Shown here one piece after another: positions 1 through 8,383 of a DNA stretch of 38,182 bases. A program made the translations under genes and the position numbers. Each line of letters begins with the position of its first letter. Position 1 is the first letter of the stretch. Under the pieces are notes generated by a model. That model was not told the DNA's origin. It was given only the letters and a program-made list of their open reading frames with translations, and did not search any database. Source of the DNA: GWF2-33-9 sp964405755 (GTDB lineage Bacteria > Bacteroidota > Ignavibacteria > Kapaibacteriales > UBA2268); assembly GCA_964405755.1 (NCBI GenBank), contig CAYOPF010000008.1, positions 1-38,182 on the forward strand. The letters run 5' to 3'.

Positions 1-499
1 GAAGGTAAAGTGGATTTACGGTTCCAGCAACTAAAAACTTTGTTTTCTTAGTTTGGGCGTGTGCCATAAAGAAAGCTTCTGCAAGACCTGTACCAGCATC
101 GTAGAGCGATGCATTCGATATTTCCATACCTGTTAATCGACATATCATTGTTTGGAATTCGTACATAACTTGCAAAGTGCCTTGACTAACTTCAGCCTGA
201 TAGGGTGTATATGCTGTTTTGAACTCTGGGCGTTCCAGCACCGACCCAACAATCGCTGGAATATAGTGGTCGTAGATGCCACCACCAAGGAATGATACGA
301 AATTGGAATGAGAGGTATTTTTCTTAGCGATAGATTCGACTAATTTGAGTGCTTCTAACTCGCTTAATTCTGAATTTAAATCTAATTCTTTCACCCTAGC
401 GTGTTCGGGGATATCTTTAATTAATTCATCAAAACTGTTAACTCCAATTTTTTGGAGCATTTCCGACATTTCTTCATTTGTGGATGGTACGAAAGCCAT
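1..499 (-). CDS. gcvPA: glycine dehydrogenase (decarboxylating) subunit 1, N-terminal part
   Basis: The leftward frame from the ATG at 499 is open to the window edge and gives about 166 residues starting MAFVPSTNEEMSEML. It contains the stretches FLGGGIYDHYIPAIV, TPYQAEVSQGTLQ and LYDAGTGLAEA, which are typical of the alpha (N-terminal) subunit of the split P-protein. In the glycine cleavage system this pyridoxal-phosphate enzyme decarboxylates glycine and passes the aminomethyl group to the H protein; subunit 1 works with GcvPB. The rest of the gene (about 280 more residues would be expected) lies outside the window. A TAATTTTG box on the same strand lies 44 bases upstream of the start. It is divergent from fbp. 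The family call is firm; completeness of the gene cannot be judged. Confidence 0.93.
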   Translation of the reverse strand, partial: MAFVPSTNEEMSEMLQKIGVNSFDELIKDIPEHARVKELDLNSELSELEALKLVESIAKKNTSHSNFVSFLGGGIYDHYIPAIVGSVLERPEFKTAYTPYQAEVSQGTLQVMYEFQTMICRLTGMEISNASLYDAGTGLAEAFFMAHAQTKKTKFLVAGTVNPLYL

Positions 500-542
500 A
501 AAATTTATCCGTTAATTTTTAATTTCGAAAAAATATAAAGTT

Positions 543-550
543 CAAAATTA
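543..550 (-). promoter_or_regulatory. putative -7 promoter element for gcvPA
   Basis: The leftward strand reads TAATTTTG, a match to the Bacteroidota housekeeping -7 consensus TAnnTTTG. It lies 44 bases before the gcvPA ATG. No convincing -33 TTTG was found at the usual spacing. Confidence 0.5.
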
Positions 551-596
551 CGAAAGTTTAATTATTTTTGTTAGTATTTATTATGTTTGTGAATAT

Positions 597-604
597 TAAT
601 TTTG
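597..604 (+). promoter_or_regulatory. putative -7 promoter element for fbp
   Basis: TAATTTTG lies 47 bases before the fbp ATG, in the divergent spacer shared with gcvPA. It matches the Bacteroidota -7 consensus; the -33 element is not clear. Confidence 0.5.
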
Positions 605-650
605 CAAATATTAATAAAAACTGAATAGAATATTAAAAAAAATAAAAATT

Positions 651-1661
651 ATGGATATCAACAAATCAGATCGATTAACAACAATCGACCACCATATTGC
701 CCGCGAAGAAAGCATGCACCCAACTGCGACTGGTGAATTTACATCTTTGCTACACGATTTGGCATTGGCAATTCGCATTATATCACGAGAAGTCCGCAGA
801 GCTGGGATTAACGATATATTAGGACTAACCTCCACATCCAACATCCATGGCGAAAAACAACAAAAGTTGGATCAATATGCTAATGATATTATCAAGAAAG
901 CTATGTCGCAAGGTGGGCATGTTTGTGCATTTGCTTCTGAAGAGGACGATGAAGTAACAGTAGTAGGAAAGGACAGAAAAAGTAAGTACATAATTTTGTT
1001 CGATCCGCTCGATGGCTCGTCCAACATTAGTATTAATGTTACGATAGGGACCATTTTCGGTGTTTATCGTCGAATTGATTTGTCGCCAGGCCAAACATGT
1101 AGCATAAGTGACGTGCTTCAACCCGGCTATAAACTGATAACAGCAGGTTATGCTTTGTATGGCAGCAGTACATTGTTTGTTTATACTACAGGAAATGGGG
1201 TACATTCCTTCACCTACGACCCAACAATTGGAGAATTTTTGCTAAACAAACAATACATTAGAGTTCCCAAACAAGGCTATTGGTACAGCTTTAACGAGGG
1301 TAATTATTACTTGATTGACGAAAAAGTACGCAAATACCTTGAGTATATTAAAACGCCTTCGGAGGACAAAACCCGACCGTTCACTTTAAGATATATTGGA
1401 ACACTTATTGCGGATTTACACAGACTTCTGCATTACGGAGGTGTGTATCTTTATCCGGCAACAATCAAGAATCCGCAAGGAAAACTCAGGTTAATTTATG
1501 AGGTAAATCCACTTGCATTTATTTTGGAACAAGCAGGCGGACGAGCCACTGATGGCGAAAGAAGAATTTTGGAAATTGTACCAGAGGACATTCATCAACG
1601 TACTCCACTTTTTATGGGAAGCCCCGATGATATGGATATGCTGGAAAGCTTTTTAAAATAA
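651..1661 (+). CDS. fbp: class I fructose-1,6-bisphosphatase
   Basis: This gene encodes 336 residues, the usual length for class I FBPase. The enzyme hydrolyses fructose-1,6-bisphosphate to fructose-6-phosphate in gluconeogenesis, in the cytoplasm. Visible motifs are the acidic metal site EEDDEV (around residues 97-102), the signature LFDPLDGSSN (around 116-125), YGSSTLFVYTTGNG, SFNEGNYYLID, and the sugar-phosphate site region RYIGTLIADLHRLL followed by GGVYLYPAT. The ATG at 651 has no obvious Shine-Dalgarno sequence, which is common in this phylum, and the protein N-terminus aligns well in length. It is divergent from gcvPA and followed by rpsT on the same strand after 91 bases that contain a separate promoter-like box, so the two are probably transcribed independently. 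Confidence 0.96.
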   Translation: MDINKSDRLTTIDHHIAREESMHPTATGEFTSLLHDLALAIRIISREVRRAGINDILGLTSTSNIHGEKQQKLDQYANDIIKKAMSQGGHVCAFASEEDDEVTVVGKDRKSKYIILFDPLDGSSNISINVTIGTIFGVYRRIDLSPGQTCSISDVLQPGYKLITAGYALYGSSTLFVYTTGNGVHSFTYDPTIGEFLLNKQYIRVPKQGYWYSFNEGNYYLIDEKVRKYLEYIKTPSEDKTRPFTLRYIGTLIADLHRLLHYGGVYLYPATIKNPQGKLRLIYEVNPLAFILEQAGGRATDGERRILEIVPEDIHQRTPLFMGSPDDMDMLESFLK

Positions 1662-1714
1662 AAGTAAAAAATCAATTTTTTTATTTCAAATGCTTTTATT
1701 TAAAGTAAAATTAT

Positions 1715-1722
1715 TAATTTTG
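1715..1722 (+). promoter_or_regulatory. putative -7 promoter element for rpsT
   Basis: TAATTTTG lies 30 bases before the rpsT start and matches the TAnnTTTG consensus. It would give a short leader for the S20 message. Confidence 0.5.
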
Positions 1723-1752
1723 TAATCTTAATTAAATTCGAAAAGGGAAAAG

Positions 1753-2022
1753 ATGGCTCATCATAAATCAGCCTTAAAGAGAATTAGACAATCGAGAAAA
1801 GCTCGAATTTATAACCGTCAAAATAAAAAGTTGATCAAGTTTGCAATCCGTGATGTGCGCAGCTCCAAAACATACGAAGAAGCTGTTGCAAATTTAAATA
1901 AAGCAATGAGCATTTTGGACAAAGTGGCAGCACGTGGTATTATCCACAAAAATAGTGCAGCGAATGCGAAGTCTTCTTTGTCGAAATTTGTGAAAAAATT
2001 AGAACCACAACAACTCAATTAA
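1753..2022 (+). CDS. rpsT: 30S ribosomal protein S20
   Basis: This gene encodes 89 residues. The N-terminus MAHHKSALKRIRQS and the later segment KVAARGIIHKNSAANAKSSL are characteristic of bacterial S20, a small basic helical protein that binds 16S rRNA at the bottom of the 30S body. The length is normal. The leader has a GGGAAAAG stretch just before the ATG that can serve as a ribosome binding site. Two tRNA genes follow on the same strand 7 bases after the stop and may be co-transcribed. Confidence 0.97.
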   Translation: MAHHKSALKRIRQSRKARIYNRQNKKLIKFAIRDVRSSKTYEEAVANLNKAMSILDKVAARGIIHKNSAANAKSSLSKFVKKLEPQQLN

Positions 2023-2029
2023 TTGCAAC

Positions 2030-2106
2030 GCACCCGTAGCTCAATTGGATAGAGTACCTGACTACGGATCAGATGGTTGGGAGTTCGAGTCTCTCCGGGT
2101 GCGCCA
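2030..2106 (+). tRNA. tRNA-Arg (anticodon ACG)
   Basis: It folds as a full cloverleaf. The acceptor GCACCCG pairs perfectly with CGGGTGC, followed by discriminator G and an encoded CCA. The anticodon loop is CTACGGA, giving ACG (ICG after wobble deamination), and the T arm is GGGAG-TTCGAGT-CTCTC. The anticodon stem has one C-A mismatch at the top (27-43). It starts 7 bases after rpsT. Confidence 0.96.
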
Positions 2107-2113
2107 ATTTCCA

Positions 2114-2196
2114 GCGGAAGTGGTGAAATTGGTAGACACGCCATCTTGAGGGGGTGGTGCTCCACGAGCGTAGGGGTTCGAGTCCCCTCTTCCGCA
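2114..2196 (+). tRNA. tRNA-Leu (anticodon GAG)
   Basis: It folds as a class II tRNA with a variable arm. The acceptor GCGGAAG pairs perfectly with CTTCCGC, the anticodon stem is CCATC/GGTGG around loop TTGAGGG (anticodon GAG), and the T arm is AGGGG-TTCGAGT-CCCCT. The discriminator is A and the next bases are CAA, so CCA is not encoded here, unlike the neighbouring tRNA-Arg 7 bases upstream. Confidence 0.96.
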
Positions 2197-2276
2197 CAAG
2201 TCTATACCTATTTATTCTTCATGTAACTCATATTAAGTTTATAATTATTTAATAATACCTTCGTTTATTTCGTATT

Positions 2277-2696
2277 ATGAAAAACAAAAAATCAATAAGA
2301 TTTTTGATTAAGAAAACGATAAGATTTTCGATAGTTGTATCTCTTTCAGTAAATCTTGTTTTTCTTTTTTTAGTACCTAACTTTCACCACCATAATCACT
2401 ACAGTCATCATAATAATCACGCAGAAAACAGTCAAATCGAAAAGTGTTGCAGCATCGTTCATGATGTAAATATTGGAAAATACATTCATCAAGCTAAAAA
2501 TAAAAAAAATGCTTCGCCAAATGATTGTCCAATAGAAAAATTTTCTGAAAATTTTACTTCATTATCAATTTCTACATATCTATTTATAAATATTTTTGAT
2601 ACTAACATTAAGAAAACCAAACCGTATCGGATTGTTATAATCAAGTATTTAGATATTTTATCAAGTTTACAAAGAGCCCCACCACCTATACTCTAA
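2277..2696 (+). CDS. small His-rich membrane-anchored or exported protein
   Basis: This gene encodes 139 residues. A basic N-terminus precedes one hydrophobic segment (about 16-33, IVVSLSVNLVFLFLV), which is either a signal peptide or an anchor. Next comes a very His/Asn-rich patch (HHHNHYSHHNNH, about 37-48), a Cys-Cys pair, and a C-terminus ending SLQRAPPPIL. The RAPP-type tail with a preceding His/Cys-rich region resembles small hypothetical proteins (DUF2946- or DUF6769-like) often encoded before metal-related TonB receptors; that resemblance is from memory. It leads a three-gene run with a lipoprotein and a ZnuD-like receptor. A periplasmic metal-binding role is inferred from composition and context only. 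The coding sequence is very AT-rich, so the exact function stays open. Confidence 0.65.
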   Translation: MKNKKSIRFLIKKTIRFSIVVSLSVNLVFLFLVPNFHHHNHYSHHNNHAENSQIEKCCSIVHDVNIGKYIHQAKNKKNASPNDCPIEKFSENFTSLSISTYLFINIFDTNIKKTKPYRIVIIKYLDILSSLQRAPPPIL

Positions 2697-2808
2697 CCAG
2701 ACCCAAATATTTTTCTCAAATTATTAAAACTAATAATTTAAATACTAATTGTATATTAATCTAATTCATTTAATTAAATTATTTAGCAAAAATTTAAGGA
2801 ATATTAAA

Positions 2809-3642
2809 ATGAAAAGTAGTTTCATTAATTTATATATTTATATAATCTTAGCCCTAATTACTATATCCTGTTCAAAAGAAACTAATCCAATAACTCCCGA
2901 CGAGAACCACTTCAAGGCAAATGGATTAATATTGGAATCGTCGGATAAAAGGCTTTTAACTTATTTTAACTTGAAAACGAAAGATACATTAAAAATCCCT
3001 CTCGGAATCTCGGACCACATTGAAGTAAAATTTTTAGATAAGGATAGTACTACAATTAACCCTCCCGACGATAAAGATAAAAAATTTGGATGGGTAATCG
3101 ACGATACTTCAATTGTTAGTGTTTATCGTCATTCTGGTGATGAATGGGAATTTCATTTAGTTGGCAAAAAAATTGGAAAAACATTCATTGAGTTCAGAGT
3201 TTTACATAATGATCATCCAGACTTTAAAACAATTAAAATACCAGTAATAATTCAAGATCAATCGGGACAACACGGCGAAGCTGTCGGATTGCGAGCATAT
3301 TTCGAAGAAGAAAACAAATTAATATGCGAGTCGCCTTTACAAGGTTCATCGGGGCTTACTAAAGGTGAATTTGCGCTGAAATTTGGTGAAACTACCGACC
3401 ATATTGTTGTTAAACTATTTGATGATATGAACAGAGAATTCCAGCCAGCAGAAGACCACAAGTTGATTGTTGAATTCAAAGATGTAGAAATTTGCCAAGC
3501 AATACCTGCTGGCGAAGAAGAACCTTGGGCTTTTCAATTAAAAAGTATCGAAAAAGGGATAACCCAAATAATTTTTAAAATCGCTGGAAGCGATGGAAAG
3601 ATCCATGTCGAGTTCCAACCAATTTATGTAAAAATTGACTAG
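2809..3642 (+). CDS. lipoprotein with two Ig-like repeats, metal-module neighbour
   Basis: This gene encodes 277 residues from the ATG at 2809. That start is chosen because AAGGA lies 8 bases before it and it gives a clean lipoprotein signal peptide ending LITISC (lipidated Cys21); a longer frame from 2749 would bury this signal. The mature part holds two similar beta-rich units, each running H-x-x-VK-(L/F) to WEFHLVGKKIGKTFIEF in the first and WAFQLKSIEKGITQIIF in the second, like bacterial Ig-like domains. The first unit contains HNDHPDF, a possible metal site. The gene ends 11 bases before a ZnuD-like TonB receptor and follows the His-rich gene, so a surface or periplasmic helper in metal acquisition is inferred. 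The family is not recognised with certainty. Confidence 0.7.
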   Translation: MKSSFINLYIYIILALITISCSKETNPITPDENHFKANGLILESSDKRLLTYFNLKTKDTLKIPLGISDHIEVKFLDKDSTTINPPDDKDKKFGWVIDDTSIVSVYRHSGDEWEFHLVGKKIGKTFIEFRVLHNDHPDFKTIKIPVIIQDQSGQHGEAVGLRAYFEEENKLICESPLQGSSGLTKGEFALKFGETTDHIVVKLFDDMNREFQPAEDHKLIVEFKDVEICQAIPAGEEEPWAFQLKSIEKGITQIIFKIAGSDGKIHVEFQPIYVKID

Positions 3643-3653
3643 ATCTCAATCAT

Positions 3654-5837
3654 ATGAATAAACGTGTTTTGATAGCCCTGTTGATAGGTTTTCTTGGATA
3701 TACCAAATTATTTTCTTATACAGATGAAGTTATAATAAAGGTAATTGACAGTGAAACCAAGAGTCAATTGTTCAATTATACACTCACAGACAACAGTAAT
3801 AAAAAGATATCGTATCAAGAAAAGAATGGAATTCTTTATATCAAAATTGATACATTGCAAAATAATATTTTAACATTTTCTCAGCAGGGCTACGAATCAC
3901 AATCAATTTTAATCAAAGAAATCCCCAAAGATACTTTGATAGTTAAATTAGATCCAAAAGTAATTATTTTGCCAACAATCCTTGTAAGTTCAGAAAAACT
4001 TAATAAATTCGACGAAATTAAATCCGAAGCATATACAATCAAACCGAGCGAGTATCAAAAATCATTGGGTAATTCATTGGCTGTTTCTTTAAAAAATCAG
4101 GTTGGGATATCGTTAAGTTCGATGGGACCAGCAACGGCAAGGCCTGTTTTTCGTGGTTTAGGTGGTAATAGAATTGGATTTCTTACTAACGGAGTAAGTG
4201 TAAGTGATTTGTCGTCAACTTCTCCAGACCATGCGTTAACAATCAATCCGCTTGCAATTCAAAAAGTAGAATTAATAAGGGGTCCAAAACTGCTTTTGTA
4301 CTCAACTAATTCATTTGGTGCTGTTGTAAATGCTCAAAATGATTTTTACAAAATTCCCGAAAAATTTCTAATAACTCCAAATTTTTTACTTGAATCTGCC
4401 AATCAAGGGATATCTGCCAATTTATCCTCCAATATACCTATATCTAATTTTGCATTAGGAGGGAATGTAACATTTCAAAAATCTAATGATATGAAGTCTG
4501 GTTCTGAAGTTATAAAGAATTCATCCAGCAAAACGACGGATTTTAATTTTATTGGTCTAACAAAATATGAAAATTTATTGTCAAATATTCATTACGAAAA
4601 TTACATAAATACTTATGGAGTGCCTGGTGGATTTATTGGAGCTCATCCAAATGGTGTAAATATTGATATTCAAAAAAATGTAATTACTCTAAAATCAATA
4701 ATTCATTTCCATAAACCATTTTTGGATAATATTTCATTACTGATAAACAGAAACTACTATCACCACACAGAATACGAGGCTTCGAATTCTGTTGGATCCG
4801 AATTCGTTTTTCGTGATTATAACCTTAAGATAGATTTCAATCATAATGAAAACGAAATCTTCGATAATGGAACTTATTGTATAGGCTTTGTCCACAAGGA
4901 TTTTAGAGTGGGGGGGTATGTGTTCACTCCACATACGAAGATGAACCAAATAAATGCTACTTTCTACGAAGAAATAGATTATCAAAATTTTGGATTACAA
5001 TTTAGCATACGCAGCGATTATGCTTCATATGAACCTGAAATAAGGGAAACAATGAATAATCCACCTATGAATAGAGAGTTTAACTCACTTTCGTGGTCTG
5101 TGGCTTTTCTAAAAGAATTTAATGAAAGTTTTTCACTAGGTTTTAACATTTCTAAAGCTTCTCGGATACCCTCAATTGAAGAGTTATATTCAGACGGTCC
5201 ACATCTGGCTGCATATTCCTACGAAATTGGAAATTCACAACTCAATGCTGAAAGTGGTTATGGTTTAGAATTATTTGGCTATTACCAGAACCAGCTTATT
5301 ACAATGAATTTTTCTGGATATCTATATTATTACGACAATTACATAATTCCTAGAAACACAGGGAGATTAAATCCCCAACAAATACTTCCAATTTATCAAA
5401 CTTATGGCGTAAACTCTTTGATTACTGGCTTTGAAATTCAATTAGAAAAAAAATTATTCAAATACTTTTTCATAAAGAGTAATCTATATGTTACAATTGG
5501 ACAATTATTGAAAAGTAAAACCTACTTACCTGCAATCCCACCGATTAAATCAAATTTTGAATTAAGATATCGAAATAACAATTTTTCAGTTGGAGGATTA
5601 ATAGAACTAGCTGATTCTCAGGAAAGAACCGATGAATTTGAAGAAATAACAGATGGATATGTTTTATTTAATTTATACACGAGTAAATCATTGTTGGTAC
5701 ATAAATCAATTTTATCAATTAATCTTTCTGTCGATAACTTGTTCAATGCAACTTATCGGAACCATTTATCCCGAATTAAATCAATATATCCCGAATCCGG
5801 AAGAAGTTTTAAATTATTTCTAAAATTTTTACTTTAA
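3654..5837 (+). CDS. TonB-dependent outer-membrane receptor, ZnuD-like
   Basis: This gene encodes 727 residues. It has a signal peptide, then a short carboxypeptidase-like beta domain (about 25-105), then a plug domain. The plug contains ARPVFRGLGGNRIGFLTNG, TSPDHALTINPLAIQKVE and LIRGPKLLLYSTNSFGAVVN. The SPDHA motif and GPAxARPxxRGL start of the plug are typical of the ZnuD-type receptor branch, which takes up zinc (and sometimes haem) in Neisseria and Acinetobacter. The remainder is a 22-strand-type barrel ending with SFKLFLKFLL, a hydrophobic last strand. It is preceded at 11 bases by the lipoprotein and belongs to the 2277-5837 module. Being a TonB receptor is near certain; zinc or another transition metal as substrate is inferred from family and His-rich neighbours. 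Confidence 0.9.
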   Translation: MNKRVLIALLIGFLGYTKLFSYTDEVIIKVIDSETKSQLFNYTLTDNSNKKISYQEKNGILYIKIDTLQNNILTFSQQGYESQSILIKEIPKDTLIVKLDPKVIILPTILVSSEKLNKFDEIKSEAYTIKPSEYQKSLGNSLAVSLKNQVGISLSSMGPATARPVFRGLGGNRIGFLTNGVSVSDLSSTSPDHALTINPLAIQKVELIRGPKLLLYSTNSFGAVVNAQNDFYKIPEKFLITPNFLLESANQGISANLSSNIPISNFALGGNVTFQKSNDMKSGSEVIKNSSSKTTDFNFIGLTKYENLLSNIHYENYINTYGVPGGFIGAHPNGVNIDIQKNVITLKSIIHFHKPFLDNISLLINRNYYHHTEYEASNSVGSEFVFRDYNLKIDFNHNENEIFDNGTYCIGFVHKDFRVGGYVFTPHTKMNQINATFYEEIDYQNFGLQFSIRSDYASYEPEIRETMNNPPMNREFNSLSWSVAFLKEFNESFSLGFNISKASRIPSIEELYSDGPHLAAYSYEIGNSQLNAESGYGLELFGYYQNQLITMNFSGYLYYYDNYIIPRNTGRLNPQQILPIYQTYGVNSLITGFEIQLEKKLFKYFFIKSNLYVTIGQLLKSKTYLPAIPPIKSNFELRYRNNNFSVGGLIELADSQERTDEFEEITDGYVLFNLYTSKSLLVHKSILSINLSVDNLFNATYRNHLSRIKSIYPESGRSFKLFLKFLL

Positions 5838-5868
5838 CTAAAAAATTATTCTTACAATTATTTTTCTT

Positions 5869-5876
5869 TAATTTTG
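5869..5876 (+). promoter_or_regulatory. putative -7 promoter element for murD-ftsW
   Basis: TAATTTTG lies 21 bases before the ATG at 5898. It overlaps the alternative upstream start at 5874, which supports 5898 as the true murD start. Confidence 0.5.
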
Positions 5877-5897
5877 ATAATTTACAAAAATCGAATT

Positions 5898-7232
5898 ATG
5901 AAAATATTAGTTATTGGTGCTTCCCGAAGCGGTAAAGCTGCTGCATTATTGGCACGTAAGCAGAATTTTGATGTATTCGTTACCGAAAATCAAACTAAAG
6001 ACAATTTTGAAGATACGATTATACAATTCGAACAGAATTTAATCAATTTTGAGTTTGGTGGTCATACAAAACATGGATTGACTAATTACGATTTGGCTAT
6101 AGCATCGCCGGGTATACCTCGAAGTGCCGAGATTGTTTCAGAATTGCAAAAGAATAATGTGAAAATAGTTAGTGAAGTTGAATTTGCATATCAATTTTGT
6201 AAAAATTCAATAATAGCTATAACCGGAACAAATGGAAAAACAACAACAACTTCGCTGATAACGCATATCTTGAATGAGTCAGGGAAGAAGGCAATATCTG
6301 CTGGAAATATCGGAAAAGCATTTTCGGAAGTAGTTATGGAAATCGATGATGATACGATAATATCGCTGGAAATGTCGAGCTATCAATTAGATAGGATCGA
6401 CAAATTCCGTCCGGATGTTGCATTAATCACAAATATTACGCCCGACCACCTGAAATATCACGGAACAATGGAAGATTATGTGGAAACAAAGTGGAAAATT
6501 TGCAGTAATCAAATTGAAAAAGATTTATTAATTTTGAATTACGATGATGATTATTTACGGAAAAGTAAATCGTCTCATAGCAAAATTCAGTATTTTTCGC
6601 TGAATGAACTCCGGGGGGGAGCATTCATTCGCAACGGGTGGATAATACTGGATACACAGCATAAAGAGGAGGAAATAATGCCAATTTCCAATATTGGTAT
6701 CAAAGGTCAGCATAACCTTTATAATTCGCTTGCCGCCATATTGGCAACTCGATCATTCGAAATTACAAACGAAAATTATCGTTCAGCTCTATCATCTTTT
6801 TTGGGTGTCGAACACCGCTTGGAATTTGTGCGAACAATCAACGGAGTGGAATATTACAACGATTCCAAAGCAACAAATGTGAACTCCACGTGGTTTGCAT
6901 TAAATAGTTTTAATTCACCAATAATATGGATAGCAGGCGGACGGGGGGATAACAATGATTATGCTATGTTGGATTCTTCTGTTCGTAAGAACGTTAAATC
7001 CATAATTTGTATTGGCGAAGAAGCCGATAGTATTTACAAACATTTCTCGACGATTGTGCCTTGCCAGAAGTTCCAAACATTAGAGGAAGCAGTATTTGCG
7101 GGTCAGAGCGATGCTAAGGAAAATGAAATTGTATTGTTTTCCCCATCCTGCAAATCATTCGATATGTTTGCTAACTTCGAGCATCGTGGAGAAATATTCA
7201 AGCAAATTGTGCGGAAATTGCCAAAAAAATGA
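5898..7232 (+). CDS. murD: UDP-N-acetylmuramoylalanine-D-glutamate ligase
   Basis: This gene encodes 444 residues from ATG 5898 (MKILVIGASRSGKAA), which fits the family start better than the frame start at 5874. MurD adds D-glutamate to UDP-MurNAc-L-Ala in cytoplasmic peptidoglycan synthesis. Visible features are the N-terminal Rossmann-like GASRSGKAAA, the ATP loop ITGTNGKTTTTS (around 108-119), LEMSSYQLD, ITNITPDHLKYHG, GQHNLYNSLAA, VEHRLEFV, NDSKATN, and the C-terminal LFSPSCKSFDMFANFEHRG that is diagnostic for MurD within the Mur ligases. The stop overlaps the ftsW start by 4 bases (ATGA), which indicates translational coupling. Other mur genes are absent from the window. Confidence 0.95.
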   Translation: MKILVIGASRSGKAAALLARKQNFDVFVTENQTKDNFEDTIIQFEQNLINFEFGGHTKHGLTNYDLAIASPGIPRSAEIVSELQKNNVKIVSEVEFAYQFCKNSIIAITGTNGKTTTTSLITHILNESGKKAISAGNIGKAFSEVVMEIDDDTIISLEMSSYQLDRIDKFRPDVALITNITPDHLKYHGTMEDYVETKWKICSNQIEKDLLILNYDDDYLRKSKSSHSKIQYFSLNELRGGAFIRNGWIILDTQHKEEEIMPISNIGIKGQHNLYNSLAAILATRSFEITNENYRSALSSFLGVEHRLEFVRTINGVEYYNDSKATNVNSTWFALNSFNSPIIWIAGGRGDNNDYAMLDSSVRKNVKSIICIGEEADSIYKHFSTIVPCQKFQTLEEAVFAGQSDAKENEIVLFSPSCKSFDMFANFEHRGEIFKQIVRKLPKK

Positions 7233-8359
7233 TAAATACAAAACCACATATCGATTGGTTAATCTTTTTTAGTGCACTAACATTGATGCTTTTTTCGATT
7301 GCTTTTGTTTATAGTGCTGGTATTTTCTTTGCAACCTACAAGGGAATGCAGCCAGAGAGTTTGTTGGTAAGGCATTTTATCAAAGTTATTCTTGCGATTC
7401 TAATAATGATTTTTGTTTCCAGAGTAGATTATCATTTTTGGTCGAAGGTATCAATTTGGCTGATGTTGTTGTCCTTAATCACTCTTGTGATAGTTCTTGT
7501 TGCCGGCAAGAAGGTTGGTGGGGCTGAGCGGTGGATAAATCTTGGATTCATGACATTTCAGCCATCTGAATTAGCAAAATTCTCGATGATATTACACTTT
7601 GCAACATTAATTAGCAGGAAAGGCGAGAGCATCAAAGAACTGAAATACGGATACTTTCCGTTTATGCTCTGGATTGCGTTGTTTAGTGCTTTAATCGCGT
7701 TGCAACCTAACTTTTCGATGATTATTATTCTTTTTCTCATTGGAATGTTTATGTTGTATTTGGGCAACGCCAATATCAAGCACATATTAGCAACACTAGG
7801 GCTGACTGCCTTGGTAGGAAGTGTGTATGCTGTATCGGCACCCTATCGGCTTAACAGGTTGCTTTTCTATATGGGTATGCTTGATGGGAAAGAATTCGAT
7901 AAATTGGCCTATCAAGTAGATAATTCTTTGGTGGCAATTGGTAGCGGAGGAATAATTGGAATGGGACCCGGAGGTAGTCATCAAAACCTACTTTTGAGCG
8001 AACCTTATACAGATTTTATTTTGTCTATCATTGGCGAAGAATATGGATTTATCGGACTGGTAGTGATTATTGCGTTATTTATCTTTATTTTGTGGCGAGG
8101 CTTCTATCTGGCAAAACGAGTAGAGGACAAGTTTGGATTTTTGCTGATAAGTGGTATAATTTTCTCGATTTTTATATCATTTTTGATAAATGCCTTTGTA
8201 AATACGGCATTGATACCTACTACAGGAGTACCTCTTCCATTTTTAAGTTATGGTGGAACATCAATATTTTTCAGTGCAATTTTAATTGGAATACTCTTAA
8301 ATATTTCCGTTAAAGTGTCTATTGAAGAAGGCAAATTGTCGAAACAGAAAGAAAAATAG
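7229..8359 (+). CDS. ftsW: SEDS-family peptidoglycan glycosyltransferase FtsW
   Basis: This gene encodes 376 residues with about ten hydrophobic segments. SEDS proteins polymerise lipid II into glycan strands at the inner membrane; FtsW works with a class B penicillin-binding protein at the septum. Visible signatures are GGAERWINLGFMTFQPSELAK (shown in part), IIGEEYGFIGL, GVPLPFLSYGGTSI near the C-terminus, and the extracellular loop YQVDNSLVAIGSGG. Its start overlaps the murD stop, the classical murD-ftsW arrangement, which favours FtsW over RodA. The gene order ends here: murG and murC do not follow as in the usual dcw cluster. Confidence 0.93.
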   Translation: MINTKPHIDWLIFFSALTLMLFSIAFVYSAGIFFATYKGMQPESLLVRHFIKVILAILIMIFVSRVDYHFWSKVSIWLMLLSLITLVIVLVAGKKVGGAERWINLGFMTFQPSELAKFSMILHFATLISRKGESIKELKYGYFPFMLWIALFSALIALQPNFSMIIILFLIGMFMLYLGNANIKHILATLGLTALVGSVYAVSAPYRLNRLLFYMGMLDGKEFDKLAYQVDNSLVAIGSGGIIGMGPGGSHQNLLLSEPYTDFILSIIGEEYGFIGLVVIIALFIFILWRGFYLAKRVEDKFGFLLISGIIFSIFISFLINAFVNTALIPTTGVPLPFLSYGGTSIFFSAILIGILLNISVKVSIEEGKLSKQKEK

Positions 8360-8383
8360 TTATTTATAAATATAAAAATAAAA

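Noticed and set aside
825..1205. Reverse-strand open frame inside fbp
   Set aside because: It is a shadow frame of a clearly conserved gene, with no ribosome binding site.
2030..2196. tRNA pair as an integration site for a mobile element
   Set aside because: No integrase, direct repeat of the tRNA 3' end or foreign gene cargo follows; the xer gene is 20 kb away and of the housekeeping type.
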